Assembly (NCBI RefSeq): GCF_003254545.1
Contig: NZ_QJRH01000066.1
Coordinates: forward strand, 1 to 64,000
DNA length: 64,000 bases
Direction of reading: 5' to 3'
Source: Flavobacterium tistrianum
GTDB taxonomy: Bacteria > Bacteroidota > Bacteroidia > Flavobacteriales > Flavobacteriaceae
A program made the translations under genes and the position numbers. Numbering within the stretch: the stretch's first letter is position 1; each line of letters begins with the position of its first letter. Below the pieces are notes generated by a model. That model had not been told where the DNA came from. It did no database searches and worked only from the letters and a program-made list of their open reading frames with translations. Of the stretch, positions 8,337-16,533 are shown piece by piece.

Positions 8337-8460
8337 TTTTATTTCTCTATAAAATCTTATCTATACTCAAAACTTTCATAATCAATTGGTTCTAAAAGTG
8401 CAATACAACGGGTTTATTTAAAATACGTCGCCTAAAATCGATTCATGTTACTGATTTCCA

Positions 8461-8468
8461 TATATTTG
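8461..8468 (+). promoter_or_regulatory. -7 promoter element before the TPR gene
   Basis: TATATTTG, a full consensus match. The expected transcription start near 8474 lies at the first arm of the hairpin at 8471. Confidence 0.5.
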
Positions 8469-8470
8469 TA

Positions 8471-8541
8471 GCAAAAATTGCATTAAGCATATAATAAAAC
8501 CATTTTTTTTGAAGTTTATAATTGCTTAATGCAATTTTTGC
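8471..8541 (+). promoter_or_regulatory. 19-bp perfect inverted repeat in the 5' leader of the TPR gene
   Basis: Arms GCAAAAATTGCATTAAGCA (8471-8489) and its exact complement (8523-8541) with a 33-nt AT-rich loop. There is no T-run after it, so it is not a standard terminator. It would form a stable structure at the extreme 5' end of the mRNA, 65 nt before the ATG. Confidence 0.6.
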
Positions 8542-8605
8542 GTTGAAAAAGATTTTCAAAAACAATTCAAAATACGATTAAATACCACAACCAAAACTAA
8601 AACCT

Positions 8606-8992
8606 ATGCAGAGAAAACTAGTCCTTTTAGTACCGTTAATCGTATTTTCATTTCGTGCAGCTGCGCAAAATGAAACCTATTATAAAACCGAAAAAGTCGG
8701 CGAAAAATACGCTTATGTCGACGTTATAAAAACCTACGAAAAGGTTGCTGCAAAAGGCTACAAATCTGTAGACTTGTTTCAAAAACTAGGAAACTCATCT
8801 TATTCAAACTGCGAACTCGAAAAAGCAGCCGAATGGTACACCAAACTCTTTTCTCTTACCACAGATTTAGAGCCTGTATATTATTACCGCTACGCAGAAT
8901 CGTTACGTTTTATTTGTGAAAATGCAAAAGCCGATGCTATTATCGAAAAATTAAAACGTAAACCTAAAACAACGATAAAAAAGAAAGTTTAA
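8606..8992 (+). CDS. Small secreted TPR protein, like the N-terminus of OmpA/PD40 proteins
   Basis: 128 residues. Signal peptide ending AAAQ, then about 1.5-2 TPR-like repeats (GNSSYSNCELEKAAEWYTKL, then EPVYYYRYAESL) and a very basic C-terminal tail (KLKRKPKTTIKKK). The TPR segment matches in pattern the N-terminal repeats of the OmpA/PD40 protein at 60041-62179 (LADSYFYTNDLVKAQRYY, YYFRYAQTL). It therefore looks like the TPR module alone, without PD40 propeller or OmpA domain. It may be a free adaptor or a remnant. Its stop codon lies eight bases before the stop of the convergent gene at 9000. Confidence 0.75.
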   Translation: MQRKLVLLVPLIVFSFRAAAQNETYYKTEKVGEKYAYVDVIKTYEKVAAKGYKSVDLFQKLGNSSYSNCELEKAAEWYTKLFSLTTDLEPVYYYRYAESLRFICENAKADAIIEKLKRKPKTTIKKKV

Positions 8993-8999
8993 ATTTCTT

Positions 9000-9608
9000 T
9001 TATAAATTAAAATCAATCATATCTCGTAGAGGAAGACGACCATCATTCCATTCTAAGGTTATAAATTTAGAAGTATGCCCTTTCATTTCTTCAAAACCAT
9101 CAAATAAAATGGTAGATCCCCCATTCCTTACAGTTTCTTCTACTAGCTTAAACGTTAACAAAGCTCCATTAGAATCCAAACCCACTACATCAAACACAAT
9201 ATCTTTTGTTTTTGAAAACGTTTTATATAAACTTAACAGCTTTCGCTGAGTTCCTCCCAGTTTATTCATTCTAGTTTCTCGAGTAACATATTTGTCTTCA
9301 AACAATTTTACAAGAAAAGGATTTGTAAGATCTGCATCTTTTTTAAGAAATCTGTTAACGGTTGAAGGGAAAAAAATATCTCTAAATTTTGACTCTTTAA
9401 AAAAGTCAACAAAAGACATTTTTCTATTTATAGTAACATTTTCATGTTTTATAACCCCACAAAAAATATCTTTAAGATACATTTCGGTATCATAAAAATG
9501 TGCTCCGTTATATAAATACAAAACAATTATTTCGCCTTCATACAAAGTAAAAGGCGGTATATAATAAGTATCTGTCTTAATTCCTTTATTTTCTAATACT
9601 ATTTTCAA
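9000..9608 (-). CDS. Degenerate ABC-ATPase-like protein lacking Walker motifs
   Basis: 202 residues, no signal peptide. The layout follows an ABC nucleotide-binding domain of about 200 residues. There is an N-terminal beta-region with LYEGEIIVLYLYNGA where the Walker A loop should be; no GxxGxGK(S/T) is present. LGGTQRKLLSLYKTF sits where the LSGGQ signature would be, followed by DIVFDVVGLDSNG at the Walker B/D-loop position with no DE pair, and STILFDGFEEMKG.....FITLEWNDGRL at the H-loop and end. It probably cannot hydrolyse ATP. It is downstream of the XRE gene on the same strand, behind a terminator. Assignment is by pattern only; a wholly different fold is possible. Confidence 0.6.
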   Translation of the reverse strand: MKIVLENKGIKTDTYYIPPFTLYEGEIIVLYLYNGAHFYDTEMYLKDIFCGVIKHENVTINRKMSFVDFFKESKFRDIFFPSTVNRFLKKDADLTNPFLVKLFEDKYVTRETRMNKLGGTQRKLLSLYKTFSKTKDIVFDVVGLDSNGALLTFKLVEETVRNGGSTILFDGFEEMKGHTSKFITLEWNDGRLPLRDMIDFNL

Positions 9609-9632
9609 TAATTGGAAAGTTTTAAAAATGAG

Positions 9633-9660
9633 AAAAGCACCCGCCTTGGCAGATGCTTTT
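9633..9660 (-). terminator. Terminator between the XRE gene and the ABC-like gene
   Basis: 13-bp stem with two wobble pairs (AAAAGCATCTGCC / GGCGGGTGCTTTT on the minus strand) followed by a T-rich run. It separates the two minus-strand genes, so the ABC-like gene needs read-through or its own start. Confidence 0.7.
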
Positions 9661-9676
9661 TATTTCTATTCAATTA

Positions 9677-10090
9677 CTATTTCTCTTTTAGCAATTTTTG
9701 TAAATATTCAATCTTATCTTTTTCTGCCTGAAGCAAACGCTCATAAAGCTTTTTATTTTCTTCTACCGTTTCCATTAATTTATCTAATGGATTGAAAGTG
9801 CAAGTATTATAATGATTAAAATTATTCCCCGAAACAGCATCATTAAAAGTGTTGAAATAATTTATCATACCGTCTTCTGAAAAATTCTTAATTGCTTCCA
9901 CCGTTACACCAAGCGCTTTCGCTATTTCAGAAAGTCTATCTTCTTCTATAGTTTCGCTGTTTTCAATAGTAGATATTGTTTGCTGGCTTATTCCCAAAGC
10001 CTGCGCCAAAGCTTCCTGTTTCATGTCACGAAGTTCACGAATACGGCTTATTTTTCGCCCTATATGATTTGGTTTTGTTAGTGTGCTCAT
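9677..10090 (-). CDS. XRE-family regulator with C-terminal coiled coil
   Basis: 137 residues. A Cro/C1-type HTH occupies residues 10-65 (EALAQALGISQQTISTIEN). Then comes a linker rich in Asn and Phe, and a coiled coil (ETVEENKKLYERLLQAEKD) near 107-126 suggesting dimerisation. The -7 box TATCTTTG on the minus strand (10095-10102) ends only four bases before the ATG, so the mRNA is probably leaderless. Divergent from the small protein at 10276. A similar HTH/small-protein divergent pair is at 37.2-37.9 kb. Likely an autoregulator of the pair. Confidence 0.85.
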   Translation of the reverse strand: MSTLTKPNHIGRKISRIRELRDMKQEALAQALGISQQTISTIENSETIEEDRLSEIAKALGVTVEAIKNFSEDGMINYFNTFNDAVSGNNFNHYNTCTFNPLDKLMETVEENKKLYERLLQAEKDKIEYLQKLLKEK

Positions 10091-10094
10091 AATT

Positions 10095-10102
10095 CAAAGA
10101 TA
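10095..10102 (-). promoter_or_regulatory. -7 promoter element of the XRE gene (leaderless)
   Basis: TATCTTTG on the minus strand, four bases from the start codon. The predicted transcription start coincides with the ATG. Confidence 0.5.
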
Positions 10103-10275
10103 ATAATTAAGTATGAAAACTTCCACGGGTAACAAACTTATTTAGACAAGTATGATACCAGTAGAATCGGTTTGGTAAAATACAATCTATTTCTTCCTTC
10201 GCCGAATCAAACAAAAGTACAATTTTTCTTATACATTTTTATAAAAGTCAAATTGCAAATCAAAATATACGCCTT

Positions 10276-10590
10276 ATGGAAACGAACGAAACAGAAAAGC
10301 TACAAAAACTGCAAAAATTAACCGCTAAGTATTTTACAACGCTAAAACCAACCAATGAAGCCAATTCTTATACCGCACAATTCAAAGTGGTCAATTATTT
10401 AGAACTCGGCTGTCTTATTACCGATTTACTAAAATTATGTATTCTCGCACTTGACAATGATATGCATAACTTTTCCAAAAAAGATAATAGTTCTGCTATT
10501 AATGTTTCTCTAGTTTTAGAAACTATTCTGCATTTGTTCCCTATGGATGAAATGGAATTTTTGGGGTTTGTTGGGGAGATGGCTGAATAG
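10276..10590 (+). CDS. Small helical protein, paired with XRE gene (paralog at 37184)
   Basis: 104 residues, no signal peptide or membrane segment of full length. Predominantly helical pattern with the motif YTAQFKVVNYLELGCLITDLLK in the middle and an acidic end (LFPMDEMEFLGFVGEM). The protein at 37184-37519 shares its plan: a KLKP-N-SYT start, Y.EL..(L)(I/V)(T/S)DLLKA.I(L)AL, then LLPEDEMELLDDL. Both lie divergent to an HTH gene. No known family is recognised. A partner or regulator of the HTH protein is one possibility. Confidence 0.75.
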   Translation: METNETEKLQKLQKLTAKYFTTLKPTNEANSYTAQFKVVNYLELGCLITDLLKLCILALDNDMHNFSKKDNSSAINVSLVLETILHLFPMDEMEFLGFVGEMAE

Positions 10591-10616
10591 TTATATTTCA
10601 ACCCAATTAGCACACA

Positions 10617-10722
10617 ATCTTGTCATTTCGACGTAAGGAGAAATCTTCGCAAGTAGCTCCGCAACGAGAATCCAATCTTTGTAGAGTTTCTTACAAAGAT
10701 TTCCTTTCGCTGGCGCGAGCGG
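10617..10722. repeat. Dispersed palindromic repeat (TCATTTCGACG...GAGAAATC family)
   Basis: Starts TGTCATTTCGACGTAAGGAG and continues with GAGAAATCTTCGCAAGTAGC, then an inverted half with ACAAAGATTTC. A second copy is at 38612-38722 in fuller inverted form. It fills the space between the converging small-protein and reverse-transcriptase genes. Confidence 0.7.
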
Positions 10723-10738
10723 GGAATTATTATTTAAA

Positions 10739-12289
10739 CTATTTAAGTAGTTTGTCTATTTTGTTCCAATGTCTTTTAGTTTGGCTTTTTATTTTATTTG
10801 AAAATTTTATAGCACGTGCTTTATAGGCATATGACAAAAAATTCCCCCAATCAAAGTGTGTTGATATTTCAAAATATTTTTTTGCATGATTATAAATATA
10901 CTTTCTTCTTCGAGCAGCTCCCTTATAGGTAAATCTATTTAGCAATCTGCGTTTAAACAGTTCTCCTGGATATTTTGAACTGGAAGAGCTTGAAAAATGC
11001 TTTGCCCTTTTAATTGTTCGTTTCATTTTTCTATAAAATCCAGATAAACTAGCGGATTTTATTTTTACATCAGTGCCATCGAATTCTAGTCCTAAATAAA
11101 TAAAGTTTTTATCAAAATTAATTAACTTTTCAAATTCTTGACCACATTTTAAATGATTACCATCTCTATGAAAGTGAAATATCTGAGTTTTTTTATTTTG
11201 AATTTTTAAATCGATTTCTTGAATCTTTTTATCAAAAAGTGAAATGACTTCTTGTTTTTTATCTAACGGACATACTACAACCATATCATCAGAGTATCTC
11301 TTGTAAATACCGTCAATATCTTTAATGTACTCGTTAACTTCAAAATCAAAATCTAACATGTAAATATTTGCCAAAATTGAACTGATAGGTGATCCTTGCG
11401 GGATTCCAAAGTCTTTTATTCTAACTATACCATTTTCATCTCTAACATGTTTAGACTTTTTGACAAGTTTTTTATTTTTTAAAATAAATTCTTCTTTTGT
11501 ACAAAATGAAACAGCATCAGATTTCTTTAAATATTTAATTTTTGAGACCCTCTTTCTTGTTATAGCTTCTTTGTGATTTTTAGTTGTTTTAACAAAAATA
11601 TTATTTTGAAATTCTTTAAAAATATCAACCAAATCAATATAGCTAAATCTTGTTATATTCTTAAAAACATTGAAATGATCTTTTGGCATCGGATTTTCTA
11701 AATTACCAATAATTTCATTCCATTTTGTTCTTAGCTTTTGATGATTTAGATTATCGAAAAATCCAGTAATATCAAAGGCAATAACTATAAAATGATTTGG
11801 AGGATAATCTTTTATTGATTTAAAAACATCTACCGCAAAATCAATATTACATTTATTCTTCTTTGAATTTTCTTTAAATGGAATCTTCCTGTATGCAGTA
11901 ATTACCTGAGATAATTTTTTTTCCAAAATTACTTTCTCATAATTTTTGGTTAAGAGTTCCGCATAATAACTATAAATTAGAGAATCGAGATGTCCAGCAT
12001 AAAACAGTTCGCGCTCTTTAGTACTTGCAACACGAGTTTTTTTCTTTCCATTTACATCAGTATATTTTAGTATTCCAGTTTTTTTTGAATAAACCTTTCT
12101 GAATTTTCTGACTTTACTTTTTTTATGAATAAAAGGAAGAAAAGCATGTTGAGAAATTCTTTCAGGATTGGTAACATAATCTTCAATCCAAACAACACGA
12201 TCTTTAGCCTTTAAAGGAAAACCAATATGAGGATATCGTTTTAATTTGAACCAATCTTTGTTTTTTTCTACTGGTATATTTACAGCCAT
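10739..12289 (-). CDS. Reverse transcriptase (defence-associated/unknown-group type)
   Basis: 516 residues. RT motifs in order: FDITGFFDN at 172-180 (first catalytic Asp173), GIPQGSPISSILANIYM at 295-311, YSDD at 332-335 (Asp334, Asp335; Ser instead of the common Ala), and the grip FIYLGLEFDG at 396-405. A Lys/Arg-rich insertion of about 100 residues separates the first motif from GIPQG, and the C-terminal 110 residues are very basic, as in an RNA-binding thumb. It lacks the maturase or endonuclease domain of group II introns and the NAxxH/VTG features of retron RTs. It fits the stand-alone antiviral (DRT/UG) or Abi-type RTs; subgroup not assignable here. The start codon lies 12 nt after the closing stem of the structured element at 12302-12659. 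Confidence 0.88.
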   Translation of the reverse strand: MAVNIPVEKNKDWFKLKRYPHIGFPLKAKDRVVWIEDYVTNPERISQHAFLPFIHKKSKVRKFRKVYSKKTGILKYTDVNGKKKTRVASTKERELFYAGHLDSLIYSYYAELLTKNYEKVILEKKLSQVITAYRKIPFKENSKKNKCNIDFAVDVFKSIKDYPPNHFIVIAFDITGFFDNLNHQKLRTKWNEIIGNLENPMPKDHFNVFKNITRFSYIDLVDIFKEFQNNIFVKTTKNHKEAITRKRVSKIKYLKKSDAVSFCTKEEFILKNKKLVKKSKHVRDENGIVRIKDFGIPQGSPISSILANIYMLDFDFEVNEYIKDIDGIYKRYSDDMVVVCPLDKKQEVISLFDKKIQEIDLKIQNKKTQIFHFHRDGNHLKCGQEFEKLINFDKNFIYLGLEFDGTDVKIKSASLSGFYRKMKRTIKRAKHFSSSSSSKYPGELFKRRLLNRFTYKGAARRRKYIYNHAKKYFEISTHFDWGNFLSYAYKARAIKFSNKIKSQTKRHWNKIDKLLK

Positions 12290-12301
12290 ATTAATTTTTA
12301 A

Positions 12302-12659
12302 AGTGAAAAAAGAGAAGGTGACTACGAAGCATTGCTTTTACAAATTTTATTATGTGAAAAATACATGCGTTATTGATGTCAGAACATCGCTCCTTCAAGT
12401 CGGGTAATTATTGTTGTAACTTTACAAATTAAATTAAATCTAATTCTATGAAAGAACCAGTCATCTATAAGTACATTCCAGTCATATTATCCCTAAGCAA
12501 TCTGTTATTAACAGCGCTGGGAATAACAGATTGCTTAGGAGAAATTTATTCAATATTCTCTTGCATATCTGAAATTAGACCTCCTCAACAGCGTTTAATG
12601 TTGAGTTAGATTTACTCTATACCATAAAACGTATTTTTCGGCTCCTTCTCTTATTCACT
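12302..12659 (-). ncRNA. Candidate structured RNA partner of the reverse transcriptase
   Basis: The 358-bp interval upstream of the RT gene is bounded by complementary ends. On the minus strand AGTGAATAAGAGAAGG (12659-12644) pairs with CCTTCTCTTTTTTCACT (12318-12302): 6 + 8 bp around a small internal loop. Inside are an 18-bp perfect hairpin (12492-12509 with 12522-12539, 12-nt loop), a 7-bp hairpin (12584-12590 with 12599-12605) and a 5-bp hairpin (12375-12379 with 12384-12388). The octamer GCTCCTTC occurs at both 12389 and 12641. A closed, structured RNA directly before an RT start codon is the arrangement of retron and DRT non-coding RNAs. Exact ends and direction are inferred. Confidence 0.6.
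12448..12609 (+). CDS. Possible 53-residue hydrophobic peptide antisense to the RNA element
   Basis: ATG at 12448, stop TAG at 12607. The product begins MKEPVIYKYIPVILSLSNLL and has one hydrophobic stretch. A TAACTTTA -7-like sequence lies about 30 bp upstream. The ORF runs straight through the 18-bp hairpin, so its openness may be chance in a structured element. Low confidence. Confidence 0.2.
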   Translation: MKEPVIYKYIPVILSLSNLLLTALGITDCLGEIYSIFSCISEIRPPQQRLMLS

Positions 12660-12742
12660 ATTATTTATTCTAATTTTTCAAATTAATTAAATATTTTTCA
12701 AATTAAATTACGGTTTTCCTCATTTTGAAATATTTTTACATA

Positions 12743-12776
12743 CAAAAAAACCTCCCATTCACATGAGAGGTTTTTC
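12743..12776 (-). terminator. Terminator of icmF
   Basis: AAAAACCTC / GAGGTTTTT hairpin about 25 bp past the icmF stop, T-run on the minus strand. The region 12660-12742 upstream of the RT element is strongly AT-rich and should hold the promoter for the RNA/RT unit. Confidence 0.75.
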
Positions 12777-12800
12777 CATAAATCTATAAAAACATTAAGT

Positions 12801-15800
12801 TTACATATTCCTTCTATACTGCCCACCAACTTCAAACAACGCCGAAGTAATCTGGCCTAAAGAACAAACCTTTGTAGCTTCCATTAAATGGTCGAATAAG
12901 TTTTCGTTTTTAATAGCGGCTTGCTGTAACGTATTTAAATGCTCGTTTACTTTTGCTTCGTGGAAATTATGCAGATTATCCAACATCGTAATTTGATATT
13001 GTTTTTCTTCCTCAGTTGCGCGAATAACTTCTGCCGGAATTACCGTTGGAGAACCTTTTGAGCTCAAGAACGTATTTACACCCACAATTGGGAAATCTCC
13101 GTTGTGTTTTAAGGTTTCGTAATACAAACTTTCTTCCTGAATTTTAGAACGTTGGTACATGGTTTCCATTGCGCCAAGAACTCCGCCTCTTTCAGTAATT
13201 CTGTCGAATTCTTGTAAAACAGCTTCTTCAACCAAATCGGTTAATTCTTCGATGATGAACGAACCTTGAATTGGGTTTTCGTTTTTCGCTAAACCTAATT
13301 CTTTATTAATAATCAGCTGAATTGCCATGGCACGACGTACAGATTCTTCTGTTGGCGTTGTAATGGCTTCGTCGTAGGCATTTGTGTGAAGCGAATTACA
13401 GTTGTCATAAATCGCATATAAAGCCTGTAAAGTCGTTCTAATATCGTTAAAATCAATTTCTTGTGCGTGTAACGAACGTCCAGAAGTCTGAATATGATAT
13501 TTCAGCATTTGCGCTCTTTCGTTGGCTCCGTATTTGTTTTTCATGGCTTTTGCCCAAATTTTACGCGCCACACGACCAATTACCGAATATTCTGGATCTA
13601 CTCCGTTTGAGAAGAAGAATGATAAGTTTGGTCCAAAATCGTTGATGTTCATTCCGCGGCTCAAATAATATTCCACGTAAGTGAAACCATTTGAAAGCGT
13701 AAAGGCCAATTGCGTAATTGGGTTTGCTCCCGCCTCGGCAATATGATATCCTGAAATCGAAACGGAATAGAAATTACGAACGTTTTTAGTAATAAAATAT
13801 TCCTGAACGTCGCCCATTAATCGTAAAGCAAATTCGGTTGAGAAAATACAAGTATTCTGAGCTTGATCTTCTTTTAAAATATCAGCCTGAACCGTTCCAC
13901 GAACTTGAGCTAACGTTTTTACTTTGATTTCGTTATAAACATCCAAAGGCAAAACCTGATCTCCCGTAACACCCAAAAGCATCAATCCCAAACCGTTGTT
14001 TCCTGCTGGAAGTTCGCCTTGGTATTTCGGTCTTTCGATTCCTTTTTCTTTGTATAATTTGTTGATTTTAGCTTCAATCTCTTTTTCTAAATCATTTGCT
14101 TTGATGTAAATCTCACATTGCTGATCGATTGCGGCATTCATAAAGAAACCTAACAACATCGGCGCAGGCCCGTTGATCGTCATGCTTACCGAAGTCAAAG
14201 CATGAACCAAATCGAAACCTGAATATAGTTTTTTAGCATCGTCTAAACAGCAGATTGAAACTCCTGCATTTCCAATTTTACCGTAAATATCTGGACGTAA
14301 ATCTGGGTCGTTTCCGTATAAAGTAACGCTGTCAAAAGCTGTCGAAAGACGTTTTGCAGGCATTCCCGCACTTACGTAATGAAAACGTTTGTTGGTTCTT
14401 TCTGGTCCGCCCTCGCCTGCAAACATTCTTGATGGATCTTCCCCTTCACGTTTAAACGGATATAATCCCGAAGCAAACGGAAATTCTCCAGGAACATTTT
14501 CCTGTAAATTCCAACGCAAAATATCGCCCCAACCTTCATATTTAGGCAAAGCAATTTTCGGAATCTGTAAATGCGATAAACTTTCAGAATGCGTTGCAAT
14601 CTTGATTTCTTTATCACGCACTTTAAACGAGTAAACTGGATTTTTGTATTTGGCTACTTTATCAGCCCAATTCAGAATAATTTCCCAATTATAAGGATCT
14701 AAATCCATTTTTACTTTATCGAATTGATTCAGTAAAAGATTTAAAAAGATTCTGTTTTCGTCATGTTCTGCTATTCCACTTGGCAAAACAGAAGAATCGT
14801 CGATTCCTGCTTTTGTAATTTGAGGAACTTTTCCAGAAACCGATTCAATCGTTTTGAAAATTCCGTATAATTTTTGAGCAACTTTTTGCTGTGCAATTGC
14901 CGTTTCATCATAAGATCTGTTATTCTCAGCAATTTCAGATAAATAACGTGTTCTTCCTGGCGGAATCACGAATATTTTCTCGCTCATTTCTTTTGTGATT
15001 GTAAAAGTCGACTTTAAATCTGAAGCCGTTTTTTCAACCACTTTATCCATAATCGCTTTGTAAAGCGTGTTCATTCCTGGATCGTTAAACTGCGAAGCAA
15101 TTGTTCCAAAAACAGGCATTTCGTCTGGGCTTTTATCCCACAGATTATGGTTTCTTTGATATTGTTTTTTTACGTCGCGCAAAGCATCAAGCGCTCCACG
15201 TTTATCAAATTTATTTAAAGCCACTAAATCGGCAAAATCAAGCATGTCGATCTTTTCCAATTGTGTTGCAGCTCCAAATTCTGGTGTCATTACATATAAA
15301 GAAACGTCCGAATGATCCATAATCTCTGTATCAGACTGACCAATTCCTGAAGTTTCTAGAATAATCAAATCGTATTTTGCGGCTTTTAGAACCTGAATTG
15401 CTTCGGCTACATATTTAGACAAAGCCAAATTCGACTGACGTGTTGCCAGCGAACGCATATATACGCGAGGATTGTTAATCGCATTCATACGGATTCTATC
15501 TCCTAAAAGCGCTCCACCTGTTTTTCTCTTAGAAGGATCGACAGAAATTAATCCGATTGTTTTTTCTGGAAAATCAATTAAAAATCGACGAACCAATTCG
15601 TCAACCAAAGAAGATTTTCCTGCTCCTCCTGTTCCTGTAATTCCTAAAACTGGAATTTTAGAAGTGGCATTGTTTTCGTGGATTTTATCAAAAACTGGTT
15701 TTGCAATTTCTGGAAAATTTTCTGCAGCCGAAATTAAACGTGCAATTGCGGTTGGAATTTTATTTTCGATATGATCGATTTCTCCGTTTAGTTTATCCCC

Positions 15801-16241
15801 AATCGGAAAATCGGCACGCTGGACCAAATCATTAATCATTCCTTGCAAACCAAGAGAACGTCCATCGTCAGGAGAATAAATTCTTGTAATACCATATTCA
15901 TGCAATTCAGAAATTTCGCTTGGAAGAATTACACCGCCTCCGCCTCCGAAGATTTTAATGTGCCCTGCTCCTTTTTCGCGAAGCAAATCATACATATATT
16001 TAAAGTATTCGTTGTGCCCGCCTTGGTAAGAAGTCATCGCAATAGCATTTGCATCTTCTTGAATGGCGGTATTCACCACTTCTTCAACACTTCTATCGTG
16101 ACCCAAATGTATTACCTCAACACCTGTAGACTGGATAATGCGTCGCATGATATTTATGGCTGCATCATGTCCGTCAAAAAGCGAAGCAGCAGTAACAATT
16201 CTTACTTTATTTTTAGGAATATATGGTATTTGTTGTTCCAT
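12801..16241 (-). CDS. icmF: Fused isobutyryl-CoA mutase with G-protein chaperone
   Basis: 1146 residues. Domain order is diagnostic of IcmF: an N-terminal cobalamin-binding domain (residues 10-145) with DGHDAA at 23-28 (His25 is the cobalt ligand) and TSYQGGH near 70; a MeaI-type GTPase with Walker [10 protein letters not shown] at 203-211 and an NKFD near 340; then the acyl-CoA mutase barrel from about 530, with the [19 protein letters not shown] region. It interconverts isobutyryl-CoA and n-butyryl-CoA using adenosylcobalamin, with its G-domain protecting and reloading the cofactor. It would serve branched-chain and short-chain acyl-CoA metabolism. Single gene with its own terminator; length is normal for the family. 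Confidence 0.95.
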   Translation of the reverse strand: MEQQIPYIPKNKVRIVTAASLFDGHDAAINIMRRIIQSTGVEVIHLGHDRSVEEVVNTAIQEDANAIAMTSYQGGHNEYFKYMYDLLREKGAGHIKIFGGGGGVILPSEISELHEYGITRIYSPDDGRSLGLQGMINDLVQRADFPIGDKLNGEIDHIENKIPTAIARLISAAENFPEIAKPVFDKIHENNATSKIPVLGITGTGGAGKSSLVDELVRRFLIDFPEKTIGLISVDPSKRKTGGALLGDRIRMNAINNPRVYMRSLATRQSNLALSKYVAEAIQVLKAAKYDLIILETSGIGQSDTEIMDHSDVSLYVMTPEFGAATQLEKIDMLDFADLVALNKFDKRGALDALRDVKKQYQRNHNLWDKSPDEMPVFGTIASQFNDPGMNTLYKAIMDKVVEKTASDLKSTFTITKEMSEKIFVIPPGRTRYLSEIAENNRSYDETAIAQQKVAQKLYGIFKTIESVSGKVPQITKAGIDDSSVLPSGIAEHDENRIFLNLLLNQFDKVKMDLDPYNWEIILNWADKVAKYKNPVYSFKVRDKEIKIATHSESLSHLQIPKIALPKYEGWGDILRWNLQENVPGEFPFASGLYPFKREGEDPSRMFAGEGGPERTNKRFHYVSAGMPAKRLSTAFDSVTLYGNDPDLRPDIYGKIGNAGVSICCLDDAKKLYSGFDLVHALTSVSMTINGPAPMLLGFFMNAAIDQQCEIYIKANDLEKEIEAKINKLYKEKGIERPKYQGELPAGNNGLGLMLLGVTGDQVLPLDVYNEIKVKTLAQVRGTVQADILKEDQAQNTCIFSTEFALRLMGDVQEYFITKNVRNFYSVSISGYHIAEAGANPITQLAFTLSNGFTYVEYYLSRGMNINDFGPNLSFFFSNGVDPEYSVIGRVARKIWAKAMKNKYGANERAQMLKYHIQTSGRSLHAQEIDFNDIRTTLQALYAIYDNCNSLHTNAYDEAITTPTEESVRRAMAIQLIINKELGLAKNENPIQGSFIIEELTDLVEEAVLQEFDRITERGGVLGAMETMYQRSKIQEESLYYETLKHNGDFPIVGVNTFLSSKGSPTVIPAEVIRATEEEKQYQITMLDNLHNFHEAKVNEHLNTLQQAAIKNENLFDHLMEATKVCSLGQITSALFEVGGQYRRNM

Positions 16242-16455
16242 TTTATGAATATGATAATTTTATGCGACCAATGTACAAAATATTTTAATATTTGATTGTG
16301 ACAATAGCTTTATGTTAACAAAAATAAATCGATTTCGTGACTTCAAAGGGTAACAAATCCTCTAAGTAGTTGATATAGTTAAAGAAAGCTTAAAGACATG
16401 GCAATTTCGCAACATTTAAATAAAATCTGGAAACATGTTTTGAGTACTCCGATAG

Positions 16456-16463
16456 TAATTTAG
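16456..16463 (+). promoter_or_regulatory. -7-like element of the L,D-transpeptidase gene
   Basis: TAATTTAG in the context AGTAATTTAGCAG, the same form as at 5929 and 6833. It gives a leader of about 65 nt. Confidence 0.45.
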
Positions 16464-16533
16464 CAGTGTAGAAAAGCCCCAAATTTTTACCTAAAAACTT
16501 ACGTAGAAAAGTAATAACGTAAAAATTAAAAAA

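Noticed and set aside
10739-12289. Group II intron maturase
   Set aside because: No maturase X or HNH domain and no intron domain V/VI-like structure recognised around the gene.
12397-12648. DRT2-like endless reading frame on the RT strand
   Set aside because: All three minus-strand frames across the 252-bp unit contain stops near its start.
10739-12659. Retron assignment
   Set aside because: Architecture of the upstream element is retron-like, but the RT lacks the NAxxH and VTG features and is longer than usual; kept as unassigned RT/ncRNA system.
15843-16295. Plus-strand open frame of 150 codons over the start of icmF
   Set aside because: Opposite strand of a well-supported coding domain; composition is that of a shadow frame.
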